DNA from: Meconema thalassinum
Taxonomy: Eukaryota > Arthropoda > Insecta > Orthoptera > Tettigoniidae
Length of the DNA: 64,000 nt
Reading direction: 5' to 3'
Assembly (NCBI GenBank): GCA_946902985.2
Contig: OX336399.1
Span: forward strand, 158,782,411 to 158,846,410
In this document: positions 62,918 through 64,000 of the stretch, one piece after another
Layout of the letters: each line of letters opens with the position of its first letter
Position numbering within the stretch: position 1 is the first letter of the stretch
Position numbers and translations under genes: made by a program
The notes under the pieces: generated by a model
Databases searched by the model: none
Seen by the model: only the letters and a program-made list of their open reading frames with translations
What the model was told of the DNA's origin: nothing

Positions 62918-64000
62918 GGAACGTTCTTTTTTCGGGCGAGACTTGTGCTTATACCGGTAATATAAATACATAGTTTGAGGTAAACGCTCCTTTTTTTTCC
63001 CGTCGGTTTACCCCCCAGGTTGGCTTTTCCCTTGGACTTAGGTTGGTTGGTTGGTTGGTTGATTGGTTGCTTCCTCAGTTTAGGGGCTGTGACAACGCAG
63101 TCATGTAGCCCCGTGTACTTTGGGTGGGTGTAGAATCGGTCTGATAAACGGTGTTAATTGTGATGGCTGTATTAGTGTGTGTTATCTGTTTTTAATTCAA
63201 GTAAGGACTGCAGACATTGATATTTTCAAGTAGTTCCTACTTTTGCCACCAAACGCCACCATCAACAAGTACTAGTTCAGAACTTGGTTACTAGACGCCA
63301 CCGCAGTCGGCTCCTGGCAACGAACGTTGGAACCTAAGGGTGCTATCCAAATTTTTAACCTATAATTTAGCTTCACACAGGTTTAATTACTGGAAGGTTC
63401 TTTAACATGCCATAAATCTATGACATGGGACCGCCGGCTTTACTTCCCCTCCGAAGAAAGGCATACTGAGGGATTTTTAACGCCGGCTTCGGCCGGGTTT
63501 GAACCCGCGATCTAGGGCATAGAAGAACAGCATGTACCAACTACGCCACCAAAGCCGCTACCCTCCCTTGGACTCGGCGAAGGATCCCACCATAACCGCC
63601 GCCAGGGCAGTGTCCTGGAGCTTGAAACACCTGGTTGGGGGATACCACTGGGGAGGTGGGGCCACCCTCCTTGCCTCTTCCTTGACTATCCCTCCCAATC
63701 GTCCCCTCACTTTCTATCCCTCATGCGGCCCATGTTCGCTTTGCAGGTGAGGCCGCCTGGGCGAGTTGCTGGTCTCACCTCCCCAGTTTTATCCCTCGTC
63801 CAGGTGTTTCAAGCTCCAGGACACTGCCCTGGTGGCGGTTATGGTGGGATCCCCCGCAGAATCCGAGGGAAAAGCCAACCTGTATGGTAAAGCCACTAAA
63901 ATAAAAAAAATTGCGTTTGACCTCAAACTATGTAGGCCTATTATTATTACTGGCACACAGTAAGTACCGTACAAGTCTTGCGCGAAAAAAATAATCGTTC
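62918..64000. mobile_element. Giant hairpin (foldback/MITE-like) with nested SINE1, runs off the window
   Basis: The left arm is 62918-63038 plus 63575-63659; the right arm is about 63776-64000. Pairing lines include CATAGTTTGAGG/CCTCAAACTATG, CAGGTTGGCTTTTCCCT with its complement, GGATCCCACCATAACCGCC with its complement, and ACTGGGGAGGTG/CACCTCCCCAGT. Arms are about 210-225 bp with a loop of about 115 bp. No ORF. The right arm reaches the last base of the window, so the full length is unknown. Confidence 0.85.
63029..63574 (-). repeat. SINE1, near full length, inserted in the hairpin arm
   Basis: The SINE is 63039-63564, with the (GGTT)n tail at left and the tRNA-like head at right (GGGTTTGAACCCGCGATC complement of the B box; TACCAACTACGCCACCAAAG complement of the A box). 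The target duplication CCCTTGGACT lies at 63029-63038 and 63565-63574. Confidence 0.88.

Overview
The window looks like nuclear DNA of an insect with a large, repeat-rich genome. The evidence is four spliced exons of an insect-type nicotinic acetylcholine receptor separated by 4-14 kb introns, several tRNA-derived SINE families, mariner, hAT, PIF/Harbinger and Transib-like DNA transposons, Helentron/HINE-like repeats, and a Ty3/gypsy element with insect-type domain order. A polyneopteran (orthopteroid) host is a guess from the repeat load; species and chromosome cannot be told from the sequence.

Host gene. Exons at 28464-28677, 23924-24095, 18748-18900 and 4551-4720 on the minus strand encode, in order, the Cys-loop, the loop C/pre-M1 segment with a vicinal cysteine pair, M1-M2, and M3 of one divergent nAChR subunit. 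The three internal splice junctions agree in phase. The 5' exons and the loop/M4 exons were not found. Everything else I recognise between 1 and about 41 kb is transposon, mostly inside this gene's introns.

Layout. 1-4.5 kb: a HINE-like repeat, a ~225-bp inverted-repeat pair and SINE copies. 4.7-13 kb: decayed LINE reverse transcriptases, one split by a full-length HINE. 13-24 kb: SINEs with clear target-site duplications and more LINE debris, some nested. 24-32 kb: two further HINE-like families with the same ends but different internal modules, an intact mariner (DD41D), and a nest in which a HINE holds a dead mariner that itself holds an 808-bp element with Transib/RSS-like CACAGTG ends. 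32-38 kb: hAT remnants, a possible solo LTR, a hAT MITE inside a LINE, and a collapsed PIF/Harbinger carrying another transposon and a SINE. 38-41 kb: little recognisable.

41272-57250 is a complete 15.98-kb Ty3/gypsy retrotransposon on the minus strand (two 881-bp LTRs, AGTG target duplication). Its order is gag, a proline/tyrosine-rich gag tail with 22-residue repeats, an OTU-type cysteine-protease domain, aspartic protease, RT-RNase H and integrase, then an unusual 7.4-kb 3' region with no long ORF. Stops and frameshifts make this copy defective.

57-64 kb: a SINE, a decayed transposase, a MITE-like deletion derivative, a HINE fragment, a tRNA-Pro-like pseudogene, and a giant hairpin with ~210-225-bp arms running to the window edge, interrupted in its left arm by a SINE with a 10-bp target duplication.

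The strongest points for a second look are the OTU domain in the gypsy element, the HINE-like repeats packed with YY1/Pho-type motifs, the Transib-like element with RAG-like heptamers, the modular SINE tails, and the unusual pore-lining M2 of the receptor.
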